Origin: Stutzerimonas stutzeri
Lineage (GTDB): Bacteria; Pseudomonadota; Gammaproteobacteria; Pseudomonadales; Pseudomonadaceae
Assembly: GCF_002909485.1 (NCBI RefSeq)
Contig: NZ_PPXG01000001.1
Coordinates: 434,001-498,000 of the forward strand
Direction: 5' to 3'
Length of the DNA stretch: 64,000 bases
Shown here: positions 1 to 8,730 of the stretch, in pieces
Layout: the number at the start of each line of letters is the position of its first letter
Position numbering within the stretch: position 1 is the stretch's first letter
Program-made: the position numbers and the translations under genes
Notes under the pieces: model-generated
Told to the model about the DNA's origin: nothing
Seen by the model: only the letters and a program-made list of their open reading frames with translations
The model's database searches: none

Positions 1-1
1 A

Positions 2-394
2 GAAGCGTTGACGCGTCAGCACACGCCAAAGATTGCATTCGTTTCCGAGCCGAAAATCTATCGGGCGTCCTCCGGCAAGACCATCGAAGCAGGCGAGGTC
101 GACCTGCTTGTACGGGCGTTGTCCATGGGCAAGCTGCACCACGCAATGATGGGTACTTGTGCAGTGGCCATTGGTACCGCGGCTGCAGTGCCTGGCACCT
201 TGGTCAATCTGGCTGCGGGAGGTAGTGAGCGTGAGGCCGTACGTTTCGGCCATCCCTCTGGCACGCTGCGGGTCGGTGCCGAGGCCAAGCAGATCAATGG
301 GGAGTGGACGGTAACCAAGGCCATCATGAGTCGCAGCGCTCGGGTGCTGATGGAAGGTTGGGTGCGTGTGCCGGGCGATGTACTTTCCGCCTGA
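2..394 (+). CDS. prpF: PrpF-family 2-methylaconitate isomerase, C-terminal part (gene cut by window start)
   Basis: The open frame enters from the left edge and codes for the last 130 residues of a PrpF-type protein. In the 2-methylcitrate cycle PrpF isomerises 2-methylaconitate so that propionate carbon can be used when AcnD is the dehydratase. The visible part carries the family's small-residue segment around GTAAAVPGTLVN, then VRFGHPSGTL and the closing ARVLMEGWVRVP. The first ATG-like codon in the window is internal and is not the true start. A strong hairpin follows the stop codon, so the gene is the end of its operon. The rest of the prp cluster would lie to the left. The family call rests on recalled similarity. 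Confidence 0.8.
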   Translation, partial: EALTRQHTPKIAFVSEPKIYRASSGKTIEAGEVDLLVRALSMGKLHHAMMGTCAVAIGTAAAVPGTLVNLAAGGSEREAVRFGHPSGTLRVGAEAKQINGEWTVTKAIMSRSARVLMEGWVRVPGDVLSA

Positions 395-439
395 GGGCAA
401 GATCAGGGTCGATCAGACTGCTTTTTCTTGCGCGTAAAT

Positions 440-472
440 AACAAAAAGTCCGCACCAAGCGGACTTTTTGTT
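440..472. terminator. Bidirectional terminator between prpF and ppsR
   Basis: A perfect 14-bp stem (AACAAAAAGTCCGC with its complement at 459-472) closes a 5-nt loop. The A and T runs lie inside the stem, so it can work in both directions between the convergent genes prpF and ppsR. Confidence 0.85.
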
Positions 473-489
473 GTCTAGCGAAGCGGTAC

Positions 490-1308
490 TTATTTGAGTC
501 GACGCTCGACGCCTTTTTCCACAAGGATCTTGGCGGATATCTCCTCGACGGAGAAATGCGTGGAGTTGATGTAGTTGATGTTCTCGCGGCGGAACAGGCT
601 TTCCACCTCGCGGACTTCGAATTCGCACTGTGCGAAGCTGGCGTAACGGCTGTTGGGCTTGCGCTCGTGACGAATAGCGGACAGGCGGTCGGGGTCGATG
701 GTGAGACCGAACAGCTTGTCCTTGTACTCCTTGAGAACGCTGGGAAGCTGCAGACGCTCCATATCATCTTCAGTCAGCGGATAATTGGCGGCGCGAATAC
801 CGTACTGCATCGCCATATACAGGCAGGTTGGTGTTTTGCCACACCGGGAAACGCCGACGAGAATCAGGTCGGCCTTGTCGTAATAGCGGGTGCGGGCTCC
901 ATCATCATTATCGAGGGCGAAGTTGACGGCCTCGATACGCTCCATGTAGTTGGAGTTGTGGCTGATGGAGTGAGACTTTCCAACGGAATACGAGGAACGT
1001 GACATCAGCTCATGTTCCAGTGGAGCAAGGAAGGAAGAAAAGATGTCGATCATGAAGCCATTGGATTCGGCCAGAATGTCACGGATTTCCTGGTTTACCA
1101 GAGTGTCGAAGATGATCGGCCGCCCACCGTCCTTCTCCGCGGCATTATTGATTTGCTGTACCATGGCCCGCGCTTTTTCCGCAGTGTCTATGTACGGGCG
1201 GGTTAGCTTCGTGAAGGTTATGTTCTCGAACTGTGCCAGAAGACTATGGCCCAGAGTTTCCGCGGTGATACCGGTGCCGTCAGAAATGAAGAAAGCAGTT
1301 CGTTTCAT
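490..1308 (-). CDS. ppsR: PEP synthetase regulatory protein (bifunctional kinase/pyrophosphorylase, DUF299)
   Basis: 272 residues, the usual length for the PSRP family. These proteins inactivate phosphoenolpyruvate synthase by ADP-dependent phosphorylation and reactivate it by Pi-dependent dephosphorylation. The N-terminus has the family signature [15 protein letters not shown], and a P-loop GVSRCGKT lies at residues 152-159. The gene is divergent from ppsA, its known target, with 154 bp between the start codons, so control of gluconeogenic flux is encoded at one locus. The start is the ATG that opens the family's MKRTAFFIS. Function follows from the family and the neighbour. Confidence 0.93.
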   Translation of the reverse strand: MKRTAFFISDGTGITAETLGHSLLAQFENITFTKLTRPYIDTAEKARAMVQQINNAAEKDGGRPIIFDTLVNQEIRDILAESNGFMIDIFSSFLAPLEHELMSRSSYSVGKSHSISHNSNYMERIEAVNFALDNDDGARTRYYDKADLILVGVSRCGKTPTCLYMAMQYGIRAANYPLTEDDMERLQLPSVLKEYKDKLFGLTIDPDRLSAIRHERKPNSRYASFAQCEFEVREVESLFRRENINYINSTHFSVEEISAKILVEKGVERRLK

Positions 1309-1462
1309 GTGCCTTGGGCCTTAAGTCGAGAACGGTTCCCAGCTATAGTAGGCCCTTCGCCGAGCCCGGTTGGCGGGCATTGTTACTTATTTTGCAGGGT
1401 CGGGCCACAGTCGTGCGGCCAGGCCCCGGTTGAGTTTCCAACACTAATGTGGAGAGATCACC

Positions 1463-3832
1463 TTGGTAGAGTACGTAGTTTCCCTCGATAAGCTCGGCAA
1501 TCATGACGTTGAGCGCGTAGGGGGCAAGAACGCCTCCCTCGGCGAGATGATCAGCAACCTCGCAGGCGCGGGTGTATCGGTGCCTGGCGGTTTCGCCACT
1601 ACGGCCCAGGCCTATCGTGATTTCATGGAGCTCAGCGGTCTCAACGAGCAGATCCATGCGCTTCTCGATGCGTTGGACGTGGATGACGTCAATGCGCTCG
1701 CCAAAGCCGGCTCGCAGATTCGCGGCTGGGTCATGGAGGCGCAGTTCCCGCCTAAGCTGGATGCCGACATTCGCACTGCATTCGCAGAAATGTCTGACGG
1801 TAACGACAACATGGCGGTCGCGGTTCGCTCCTCGGCCACCGCCGAAGACCTGCCGGATGCTTCCTTTGCTGGCCAGCAGGAAACCTTCCTGAACATTCGT
1901 GGTGTGGACAATGTAATCCGTGCCACCAAGGAAGTGTTCGCGTCGCTATTCAACGATCGCGCCATCGCCTATCGCGTGCACCAGGGCTTTGATCACAAGC
2001 TGGTCGCCCTGTCTGCCGGCGTGCAGCGTATGGTCCGCTCCGAAACAGGCACTGCCGGTGTCATGTTCACTCTGGATACGGAATCCGGCTTCCGCGACGT
2101 GGTATTCATCACTGGCGCCTACGGCCTGGGTGAAACCGTTGTGCAGGGTGCGGTCAACCCGGACGAGTTCTATGTCCACAAGCAAACGCTTGAGGCCGGT
2201 CGTCCCGCCATCCTGCGTCGCAATCTGGGCAGCAAGGCGATCAAGATGATCTACGGCGCAGAAGCAAGCGCCGGTAAGTCGGTCAAGACCGTCGACGTCG
2301 ACCAAGCGGACCGCGTGCGTTTCTGCCTGAGCGATGAAGAAGTGAGCAATCTGGCCAGGCAAGCCATGACCATCGAGAAGCACTACGGCCGTCCGATGGA
2401 CATCGAGTGGGCCAAAGATGGCGATGACAATAAGCTGTATATCGTTCAGGCGCGCCCAGAAACCGTGAAGAGTCGCAGCAGCGCCAACGTGATGGAGCGT
2501 TACCTGCTGAAGGAAAAGGGTACCGTTCTCGTTGAGGGACGTGCCATTGGCCAGCGTATCGGCGCCGGTCCGGTCAAAGTCATCCACGACGTCAGCGAGA
2601 TGGACAAGGTTCAGCCGGGTGACGTGTTGGTTTCCGACATGACCGATCCAGATTGGGAACCGGTCATGAAGCGCGCCAGCGCTATCGTCACCAACCGTGG
2701 TGGACGTACCTGCCACGCGGCGATCATCGCGCGCGAACTAGGGATTCCAGCAGTCGTTGGCTGTGGTAACGCTACTGATCTGTTGAAAGACGGTCAGCGC
2801 GTGACCGTCTCCTGCGCCGAGGGCGATACCGGCCTGATCTTCGATGGAGAGCTGGGCTTCGACATCCGTCAGAACTCCATCGATGCCATGCCGGAGCTGC
2901 CATTCAAAATCATGATGAACGTCGGCAACCCTGATCGCGCTTTCGACTTCGCGCATCTGCCGAACGAAGGTGTTGGTCTGGCTCGCCTCGAGTTCATCAT
3001 CAACCGCATGATCGGTGTGCACCCCAAGGCGCTGTTGAACTTCGATGGCTTGCCTGCCGACGTGAAGAACAGCGTAGAGAAGCGCATTGCCGGTTACGAT
3101 GACCCGGTCAACTTCTATGTCGAGAAGCTAGTCGAGGGTGTCAGCACCCTGGCCGCTGCCTTCTGGCCGAAGAAGGTGATCGTGCGCCTGTCGGACTTCA
3201 AGTCCAATGAATACGCCAACCTGATTGGCGGCAAGCTGTATGAGCCTGAAGAAGAAAACCCGATGCTGGGCTTCCGCGGTGCATCGCGCTACATCAGCGA
3301 TTCCTTCCGTGACTGCTTCGAGCTCGAGTGCCGTGCGATGCGCAAGGTACGCGATGTGATGGGCCTTACGAACGTCGAACTTATGGTGCCATTCGTCCGC
3401 ACCCTGGGCGAGGCGTCGCAGGTCATCGACATTCTTGGTCAATTCGGTCTCAAGCGCGGCGAGAATGGCCTGCGCATCATCATGATGTGCGAGCTGCCGT
3501 CCAACGCTCTGCTTGCCGATGAGTTCCTGGAGTTCTTCGACGGTTTCTCCATCGGCTCAAATGATATGACTCAGCTGACGTTGGGCCTGGACCGTGATTC
3601 CGGCATCATTGCCCATCTGTTCGACGAGCGTAATCCGGCGGTGAAGAAGCTGTTGGCCAATGCTATCCAGGCGTGCAACAAGGCTGGCAAATACATCGGC
3701 ATCTGCGGGCAGGGCCCGTCGGATCACCCGGATCTGGCGAAGTGGCTGATGGAGCAGGGCATTGAAAGCGTGTCGCTGAACCCGGACTCGGTTCTCGATA
3801 CCTGGTTCTTCCTGGCCGACCGCGAGATCTGA
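1463..3832 (+). CDS. ppsA: Phosphoenolpyruvate synthase
   Basis: Makes PEP from pyruvate, ATP and water, the first step of gluconeogenesis from C3 substrates, in the cytoplasm. At 789 residues it has the standard length and domain order: N-terminal nucleotide-binding domain (about 1-345), swivelling phosphohistidine domain (about 380-470), C-terminal PEP/pyruvate barrel. The phosphoryl-transfer histidine is His418 in [20 protein letters not shown], and GSNDMTQL near the C-terminus belongs to the barrel active site. The start is TTG at 1463, with GGAGAG 7 nt upstream; the following [11 protein letters not shown] matches the N-terminus expected of Pseudomonas PpsA. No ATG fits better. Confidence 0.96.
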   Translation: MVEYVVSLDKLGNHDVERVGGKNASLGEMISNLAGAGVSVPGGFATTAQAYRDFMELSGLNEQIHALLDALDVDDVNALAKAGSQIRGWVMEAQFPPKLDADIRTAFAEMSDGNDNMAVAVRSSATAEDLPDASFAGQQETFLNIRGVDNVIRATKEVFASLFNDRAIAYRVHQGFDHKLVALSAGVQRMVRSETGTAGVMFTLDTESGFRDVVFITGAYGLGETVVQGAVNPDEFYVHKQTLEAGRPAILRRNLGSKAIKMIYGAEASAGKSVKTVDVDQADRVRFCLSDEEVSNLARQAMTIEKHYGRPMDIEWAKDGDDNKLYIVQARPETVKSRSSANVMERYLLKEKGTVLVEGRAIGQRIGAGPVKVIHDVSEMDKVQPGDVLVSDMTDPDWEPVMKRASAIVTNRGGRTCHAAIIARELGIPAVVGCGNATDLLKDGQRVTVSCAEGDTGLIFDGELGFDIRQNSIDAMPELPFKIMMNVGNPDRAFDFAHLPNEGVGLARLEFIINRMIGVHPKALLNFDGLPADVKNSVEKRIAGYDDPVNFYVEKLVEGVSTLAAAFWPKKVIVRLSDFKSNEYANLIGGKLYEPEEENPMLGFRGASRYISDSFRDCFELECRAMRKVRDVMGLTNVELMVPFVRTLGEASQVIDILGQFGLKRGENGLRIIMMCELPSNALLADEFLEFFDGFSIGSNDMTQLTLGLDRDSGIIAHLFDERNPAVKKLLANAIQACNKAGKYIGICGQGPSDHPDLAKWLMEQGIESVSLNPDSVLDTWFFLADREI

Positions 3833-3850
3833 CGGCTCCAGGCTGTAGCG

Positions 3851-3880
3851 AAACGGGGCGTAAGCCCCGTTTTCGTTGGT
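3851..3880 (+). terminator. Terminator of ppsA
   Basis: AAACGGGGC and GCCCCGTTT (3851-3859 and 3864-3872) form a perfect 9-bp stem with loop GTAA, followed by a T-rich tail. It lies 19 bp after the ppsA stop codon. Confidence 0.85.
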
Positions 3881-4000
3881 GCCCAATAATCGTCGGCTCA
3901 GCAATCCCGTTTCGTGAGGCACGCGTAGCGGCTAAGATGTCGCGCCAATGGCTTTACGACTGGACATTCGCCCGTAATTTCCAAGCAGAAGGAGCTTCCC

Positions 4001-4489
4001 ATGCAATACGTCACGCCTGATCTGTGCGACGCCTACCCGGACTTGGTGCAGGTTGTCGAACCGCTGTTCAGCAACTTCGGTGGCCGCGACTCCTTCGGTG
4101 GAGAAATCGTGACCATCAAGTGTTTCGAAGATAATTCGCTGGTCAAGGACCAGGTCGATGTCGATGGAACCGGCAAGGTGCTGGTGGTCGATGGTGGCGG
4201 TTCGCTGCGCCGCGCCCTGCTGGGCGACATGCTTGCTGAAAAGGCGGCCCGCAATGGATGGGAAGGTCTGGTTATCTACGGCTGCGTCCGTGACGTCGAT
4301 GTTCTCGCTCAAACCGATCTAGGCGTCCAGGCACTGGCCAGCCATCCGATGAAGACCGACAAACGCGGTATCGGCGATCTCAATGTTCCAGTCACGTTCT
4401 GTGGTGTGACGTTCCGTCCTGGTGAATATGTATATGCCGATAACAACGGCATTATCGTATCCCCAGAGTCGCTCTCCATGCCGGAGTGA
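4001..4489 (+). CDS. rraA: Regulator of ribonuclease E activity A (RraA family)
   Basis: 162 residues, typical RraA length. RraA proteins are ring-shaped trimers related to aldolases; in E. coli RraA binds RNase E and lowers its activity. The sequence shows the glycine-rich core [22 protein letters not shown] and the following [11 protein letters not shown] that line the central cavity in this family. AGAAGGAGCTT (3986-3996) is a strong ribosome binding site before the ATG. The gene stands alone between two terminators. Some family members are 4-hydroxy-4-methyl-2-oxoglutarate aldolases, so the biochemical role is less certain than the family. Confidence 0.9.
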   Translation: MQYVTPDLCDAYPDLVQVVEPLFSNFGGRDSFGGEIVTIKCFEDNSLVKDQVDVDGTGKVLVVDGGGSLRRALLGDMLAEKAARNGWEGLVIYGCVRDVDVLAQTDLGVQALASHPMKTDKRGIGDLNVPVTFCGVTFRPGEYVYADNNGIIVSPESLSMPE

Positions 4490-4528
4490 CGCCGGTCGCA
4501 ATAGGCGGATGCACTCGTCATTTTTTTG

Positions 4529-4553
4529 AGCCCGGCTATGCCGGGCTTTTTAT
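4529..4553 (+). terminator. Terminator of rraA
   Basis: AGCCCGGC (4529-4536) and GCCGGGCT (4540-4547) form a hairpin with a 3-nt loop, followed by a T run. It ends 21 bp before the next start codon. Confidence 0.85.
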
Positions 4554-4574
4554 GGGCTCCGACGGAACAGATTG

Positions 4575-5570
4575 ATGCAGGAAACTGATAGCGGGCAGAG
4601 TGGCCTGATCCACGCCTTTGTCCTCGACGGTAGCGGTGGTTCTCGGCAGATCAGCTTTGGCGACTTGGCTGGGCTGCAGCTTGCAGCTAACGAAAGCGTC
4701 TGGCTGCACTGGGATCGTAGCCAGCGGCAGGCACAGGACTGGCTGCGGGTGAAAAGCGGCTTGAGCACTTTCGCGTGCGACGTGCTGCTCGAAGAAAACA
4801 CGCGCCCGCGCATGCTGGCCTTGCCGCAGGAAGAACTGCTGCTGTTTCTTCGCGGAGTGAACCTCAACCCTGAGGCAGAGCCGGAGGACATGGTGTCCCT
4901 GCGCGTGTTCGCCGATCGTCAACGGGTCATCTCCCTGCGGCTCAGGCCGTTGCGCTCCACTGAAGTAGTGATTCGGTTGCTGACGGAGGGGAGGGGGCCG
5001 AAATCCGCTTCCGAGCTCTTGTTGTACCTGGCCGAGGCGATGACAGATCGCGTCGATGACCTGGTTACGCAGCTGGCTGAGCGCATAGATGTCGAGGAAG
5101 AAAGACTCGAGGCCAGCGAGCGCTACGCGCCTGAGCATGACTCAATGCTGTCCCTGCGCCGGCAGGCGGCAAGCCTGCGCAGGTTTCTGCTGCCTCAGCG
5201 CGAGCTATACGGACAGCTGACGCGAAACCGGTTGAGCTGGTTCGCCGACGACGACACTGAGTACTGGAACGAGCTCAGCAATCGACTCATCCGCTACCTG
5301 GAAGAACTCGACATGGTTCGCGAGCGGGTAAACCTGGTACTTGAGTCGGAGCACCGCAGACTCAGCGAGCGGATGAATCGCACCATGTATCTAATTGCCA
5401 TTCTCACTGGCTTTTTCCTCCCGCTGAGTTTTCTGACGGGACTGCTTGGGATAAACGTTGGCGGCATCCCTGGCGCCGAATTTCCCTACGGTTTTGTCGT
5501 GGCTTGCGTGCTCATCGGCGGCATCGCGCTATTGCAGTGGTGGATTTTGCGCCGCATGCGTTGGCTGTAA
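4575..5570 (+). CDS. cmaX: CorA-family metal-ion transporter (ZntB/CmaX type)
   Basis: 331 residues: a long cytoplasmic alpha/beta and helical domain, then two C-terminal membrane helices (about 270-298 and 305-325). The loop after the first helix carries GIN at residues 292-294, the ZntB-like form of the CorA-family GMN selectivity motif. The family moves divalent cations (Mg2+, Zn2+) through a funnel-shaped pentamer. It is the first gene of the cmaX-crfX-cmpX block that precedes sigX and oprF in Pseudomonas. The ATG at 4575 directly follows a possible TTG at 4572 and is preferred. The transported ion cannot be read from sequence. Confidence 0.88.
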   Translation: MQETDSGQSGLIHAFVLDGSGGSRQISFGDLAGLQLAANESVWLHWDRSQRQAQDWLRVKSGLSTFACDVLLEENTRPRMLALPQEELLLFLRGVNLNPEAEPEDMVSLRVFADRQRVISLRLRPLRSTEVVIRLLTEGRGPKSASELLLYLAEAMTDRVDDLVTQLAERIDVEEERLEASERYAPEHDSMLSLRRQAASLRRFLLPQRELYGQLTRNRLSWFADDDTEYWNELSNRLIRYLEELDMVRERVNLVLESEHRRLSERMNRTMYLIAILTGFFLPLSFLTGLLGINVGGIPGAEFPYGFVVACVLIGGIALLQWWILRRMRWL

Positions 5571-5625
5571 ATGTGACTTCTACCCCGTCATAGACCGTCT
5601 AGCCGACATACTTAGCGAGGTTTGC

Positions 5626-5868
5626 ATGAGCGATCCCTTTGAAGAATCCCTGCGAGACATGCTCAACAAGCCCTCTGTGCATGACGATGACGCTTGTCTG
5701 GGCCGCGTTCTCAAGACGGCCAACCGCCAGGTAGGCGCTGGCGATCTGTTTACCATGATTGGGCACTGGCTGGAGGCGTTGATGATTGCCGCAAATAGCG
5801 GCTCGCGACACCTCAGCCCGGTTTCTCGCCGAGCAGCCCCCACACGTTCGTTCGATAAGGCTGATTGA
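5626..5868 (+). CDS. crfX: Small CrfX-type protein of the cmaX-crfX-cmpX operon
   Basis: 80 residues, no signal peptide and no membrane helix. The ATG at 5626 has AGCGAGG upstream; the open frame extends further left inside cmaX, but that part is not translated here. It lies 55 bp after cmaX and 3 bp before cmpX, so co-transcription is very likely. The name comes from position: in Pseudomonas a small protein of this kind sits between the CorA-like and MscS-like genes upstream of sigX. Residues 1-57 (starting MSDPFEESLRDML) look conserved and acidic/amphipathic, while the last 20 are basic and low complexity. No biochemical role is known to me. Confidence 0.8.
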   Translation: MSDPFEESLRDMLNKPSVHDDDACLGRVLKTANRQVGAGDLFTMIGHWLEALMIAANSGSRHLSPVSRRAAPTRSFDKAD

Positions 5869-5871
5869 TCA

Positions 5872-6696
5872 ATGGAATTCAATCCCTGGACCCAAAGTCT
5901 TCTGTCAGCAATGAGCTCGCTCTGGGCTTCCGTGGCCGCCTTCATTCCGCGGCTGTTCGGCGCGTTGGTTGTCGTTCTACTCGGTTTTATCGTGGCCAAA
6001 CTCCTCGACACGTTGCTGTCAAAGGTGCTGGCCAAGGTAGGCCTTGACCGGTTGATGGCTGGCACCGGCCTGACCAAGCTGCTGAGCAGGGCGGGAATAC
6101 GCATCCCAGTTTCTGCACTGATTGGTAAAGTGGTTTACTGGTTTGTGTTGTTGATCTTTCTCGTCTCGGCGGCTGAGTCGCTGGGGCTTGAGCGGGTCTC
6201 TGCAACGCTCGACATGTTGGCGCTCTACGTACCCAAAGTATTTGGTGCAGCATTGATTTTGCTAGCAGGCGTGCTGTTGGCACAGGTGCTGAGCGGATTG
6301 GTGCGCGGCGCCGCGGAAGGGGTTGGACTGGACTACGCCAACGGCCTTGCGCGCATGGCGCAGGGGCTGGTGATCATCATCAGCATTTCCGTTGCGATCG
6401 GGCAGCTCGAGGTCAAGACCGAGTTACTCAACTACGTCATCGCCATCGTACTGATCACCGTGGGGCTGGCAGTGGCACTGGCGTTTGGTCTCGGTAGTCG
6501 CGAACTTGTCACTCAAATTCTGGCCGGCATCTACGTTCGTGAGCTTTACGATGTAGGGCAGCAGGTGCGTTTGGACGATGTCCAGGGGGTGATCGAGGAG
6601 ATCGGAACGGTCAAGACGTTGCTGCTAACAGATGACGGGGAGCTGGTCTCGGTGGCCAACAAAGTGCTGCTTGAGCAGCGGGTTGGCAGCCGTTAA
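5872..6696 (+). CDS. cmpX: MscS-like small-conductance channel family protein (CmpX)
   Basis: 274 residues with a conserved TM-helix repeat in the N-terminal half: hydrophobic segments near 20-45, 82-102, 118-142, 165-180 and 185-205. The short MscS-like beta domain follows (YDVGQQVRLDDVQGVIEEIG, about 228-248). It is shorter than classical MscS because the cytoplasmic vestibule is reduced, as in other CmpX proteins. It sits in the inner membrane. CmpX has been linked to envelope stress and SigX activity in Pseudomonas, which fits its place just upstream of sigX. Gating and ion selectivity cannot be inferred. Confidence 0.87.
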   Translation: MEFNPWTQSLLSAMSSLWASVAAFIPRLFGALVVVLLGFIVAKLLDTLLSKVLAKVGLDRLMAGTGLTKLLSRAGIRIPVSALIGKVVYWFVLLIFLVSAAESLGLERVSATLDMLALYVPKVFGAALILLAGVLLAQVLSGLVRGAAEGVGLDYANGLARMAQGLVIIISISVAIGQLEVKTELLNYVIAIVLITVGLAVALAFGLGSRELVTQILAGIYVRELYDVGQQVRLDDVQGVIEEIGTVKTLLLTDDGELVSVANKVLLEQRVGSR

Positions 6697-6780
6697 GCCT
6701 GCGTTTCTGGTAAAGTACGACGCCTTTTTTCCGGTTTCCAACAATGGCGGCCGTGATTTTGACTGCCGGCTCGAACCGTC

Positions 6781-7371
6781 TTGACTAAAACCTCATCGTC
6801 CATTTCGCGGTACGACCCTCGCCAGCTCACCGATGAAGAGCTGGTGCAGCACGCCCATGTCGAGCTATTTCATATAACACGTGCTTATGAAGAACTCATG
6901 CGGCGATATCAGCGTACACTGTTCAACGTATGCGCACGCTATTTGGGAAACGAGCGGGACGCCGATGATGTATGTCAGGAGGTAATGCTCAAGGTTCTTT
7001 ATGGCTTAAAGAACTTTGAAGGTAAATCGAAATTCAAAACCTGGCTATACAGCATCACTTACAACGAATGCATTACTCAATATCGCAAAGAGCGCCGCAA
7101 AAGACGCCTGCTCGATGCCCTAAGCCTGGATCCGCTTGAAGAGGCTTCCGAGGAAAAGGCACCGAAGGTCGAAGAAAAGGCGGGGCTGGATCGTTGGCTT
7201 GTACATGTCAACCCGATTGATCGAGAGATATTGGTGTTGCGTTTTGTTGCCGAACTAGAGTTCCAAGAAATCGCAGATATCATGCACATGGGTTTGAGCG
7301 CCACGAAGATGCGCTACAAGCGGGCACTAGATAAGCTGCGGGAAAATTTTTCCGAGCAAACTGAAACTTAA
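6781..7371 (+). CDS. sigX: ECF sigma factor SigX
   Basis: 196 residues with the sigma-70 region 2 (about 30-100, including FNVCARYLGNERDADDVCQE and KTWLYSITYNECI) and region 4 (about 140-188, EIADIMHMGLSATKMRYKRA). SigX is the Pseudomonas ECF factor that drives oprF and membrane/fatty-acid genes under envelope stress. It starts at TTG: upstream in-frame codons reach TGA after only six codons and the next ATG is 40 codons in. There is no clear Shine-Dalgarno. No anti-sigma gene lies next to it, as usual for SigX. OprF follows 99 bp downstream. Confidence 0.95.
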   Translation: MTKTSSSISRYDPRQLTDEELVQHAHVELFHITRAYEELMRRYQRTLFNVCARYLGNERDADDVCQEVMLKVLYGLKNFEGKSKFKTWLYSITYNECITQYRKERRKRRLLDALSLDPLEEASEEKAPKVEEKAGLDRWLVHVNPIDREILVLRFVAELEFQEIADIMHMGLSATKMRYKRALDKLRENFSEQTET

Positions 7372-7470
7372 TCCTGGAAACTTGTCTTATACCTTGCGAA
7401 CAGCTTGGGCATACAGACAGCCGGTTTCCTTAGATTGTTCTGATTCTAACCACCAGATGGGGATTTACGG

Positions 7471-8460
7471 ATGAAACTTAAAAACACCTTAGGCGTCGTT
7501 ATCGGTTCGATGGTTGCCGCCACTTCTTTTAGCGCGCTGGCCCAAGGACAGGGTGCCGTAGAGGTGGAAGCGTTCGGTAAGCATTACTTCACCGATAGCT
7601 CGCGTGATGTGCAGCGTGACGGCGAGCTCTACGGCGCTGGCGTCAGCTACTTCCTGACCGACGATGTTTCGTTGGGTCTCTCCTATGGCGAATATCACGA
7701 CCTGACCTCTAAGGATCCGGTTGATGGTGGCGGCCACAAGAACATCAAGGGCAGCCTGACTTCCCTTGACGCTGCCTACCACTTCGGCGCGCCGGGTGTC
7801 GGTCTGCGTCCTTACGTGTCCGCTGGCATGGCTCACCAGAGCATCGGTCAGGCTGACCGTGGCGGCCGCGATCGCAGCACCTTTGCAAACGTTGGTACCG
7901 GCCTGAAGTACTACTTCACCGAGAACTTCTTTGCTAAAGCCAGCGTTGATGGCATGTACAACATCGACGCAGACGAAGGCGAGTGGATGGCTGGCGTCGG
8001 TGTTGGTCTGAACTTCGGTGGCGGTGCTCGCCAGGTTGCGGCAGTCGAGCCGACCCCAGAGCCGGCCCCGGCTCCGATCGTCGACACCGAGCCAGAGCCG
8101 GCTCCGGAACTGGTACGTGTTGAGCTGGACGTCAAGTTCGATTTCGACAAGTCGCGCGTTCGTGAAGAAAGCTACAGCGATATCAAGAACCTCGCTGACT
8201 TCATGCAGCAGTACCCGCAGACCAACACCACCGTTGAAGGTCACACTGACTCCGTTGGTACTGATCAGTACAACCAGCGTCTGTCCGAGCGTCGTGCCGA
8301 AGCAGTTCGCAACGTTCTGGTCAACGAGTACGGTGTTGAAGGTGGTCGCGTGAACTCCGTAGGTTACGGTGAGTCCCGTCCGGTTGCCGACAACTCCACC
8401 GAGGAAGGTCGTCAGATCAACCGTCGCGTTGAGGCCGAAGTAGAAGCTCAGGTTCAGTAA
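7471..8460 (+). CDS. oprF: OprF, OmpA-family major outer-membrane porin
   Basis: 329 residues: signal peptide (1-24, cleavage after SFSALA), an eight-strand OmpA-like barrel (to about 186), a Pro/Glu hinge (VEPTPEPAPAPIVDTEPEPAPE), and a C-terminal OmpA peptidoglycan-binding domain with TTVEGHTDSVGTDQYNQRLSERRA. OprF anchors the outer membrane to peptidoglycan and forms a weak non-specific porin. The P. aeruginosa protein is about 20 residues longer and has four cysteines in the middle region. This one has none. A strong terminator follows. Transcription is expected from SigX-dependent and sigma-70 promoters in the 99-bp leader; I could not place them with confidence. Confidence 0.96.
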   Translation: MKLKNTLGVVIGSMVAATSFSALAQGQGAVEVEAFGKHYFTDSSRDVQRDGELYGAGVSYFLTDDVSLGLSYGEYHDLTSKDPVDGGGHKNIKGSLTSLDAAYHFGAPGVGLRPYVSAGMAHQSIGQADRGGRDRSTFANVGTGLKYYFTENFFAKASVDGMYNIDADEGEWMAGVGVGLNFGGGARQVAAVEPTPEPAPAPIVDTEPEPAPELVRVELDVKFDFDKSRVREESYSDIKNLADFMQQYPQTNTTVEGHTDSVGTDQYNQRLSERRAEAVRNVLVNEYGVEGGRVNSVGYGESRPVADNSTEEGRQINRRVEAEVEAQVQ

Positions 8461-8478
8461 TCTGAATTAGCTACTTCT

Positions 8479-8507
8479 AGAAAAGCCCGGCTAGTCCGGG
8501 CTTTTCT
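8479..8507 (+). terminator. Terminator of oprF
   Basis: AGAAAAGCCCGG and CCGGGCTTTTCT pair around the loop CTAGT, ending in a T-rich run 19 bp after the oprF stop codon. Confidence 0.9.
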
Positions 8508-8684
8508 TTGTCCGTAGAAAAGCAGTTCTTCAGCGGTGCCTTTGCGGCTTCGTGGTAAATGGCCGAATGCTTTGCCGACGAGAGAGCCAGCTTGCTGTTG
8601 TGCGTTCGTAGTGACCACGCCGATAGCGCTGATTGTCACTTCGGCAATAAGGGATCGGCGAACATAGAAGAAAAAACCATGAAT

Positions 8685-8712
8685 AAAAAACCCCGCCGGA
8701 GCGGGGTTTTTT
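8685..8712. terminator. Terminator of acnB (bidirectional)
   Basis: AAAAAACCCCGC (8685-8696) and GCGGGGTTTTTT (8701-8712) form a perfect 12-bp stem with loop CGGA. It ends 18 bp from the acnB stop codon on the minus strand. The 177 bp between it and the oprF terminator show no convincing gene. Confidence 0.88.
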
Positions 8713-8730
8713 CATTGCCTTACCGTGTCA

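Noticed and set aside
8508-8684. Possible small gene between the oprF and acnB terminators
   Set aside because: Short frames exist on both strands but one overlaps the oprF terminator and neither has a ribosome binding site.
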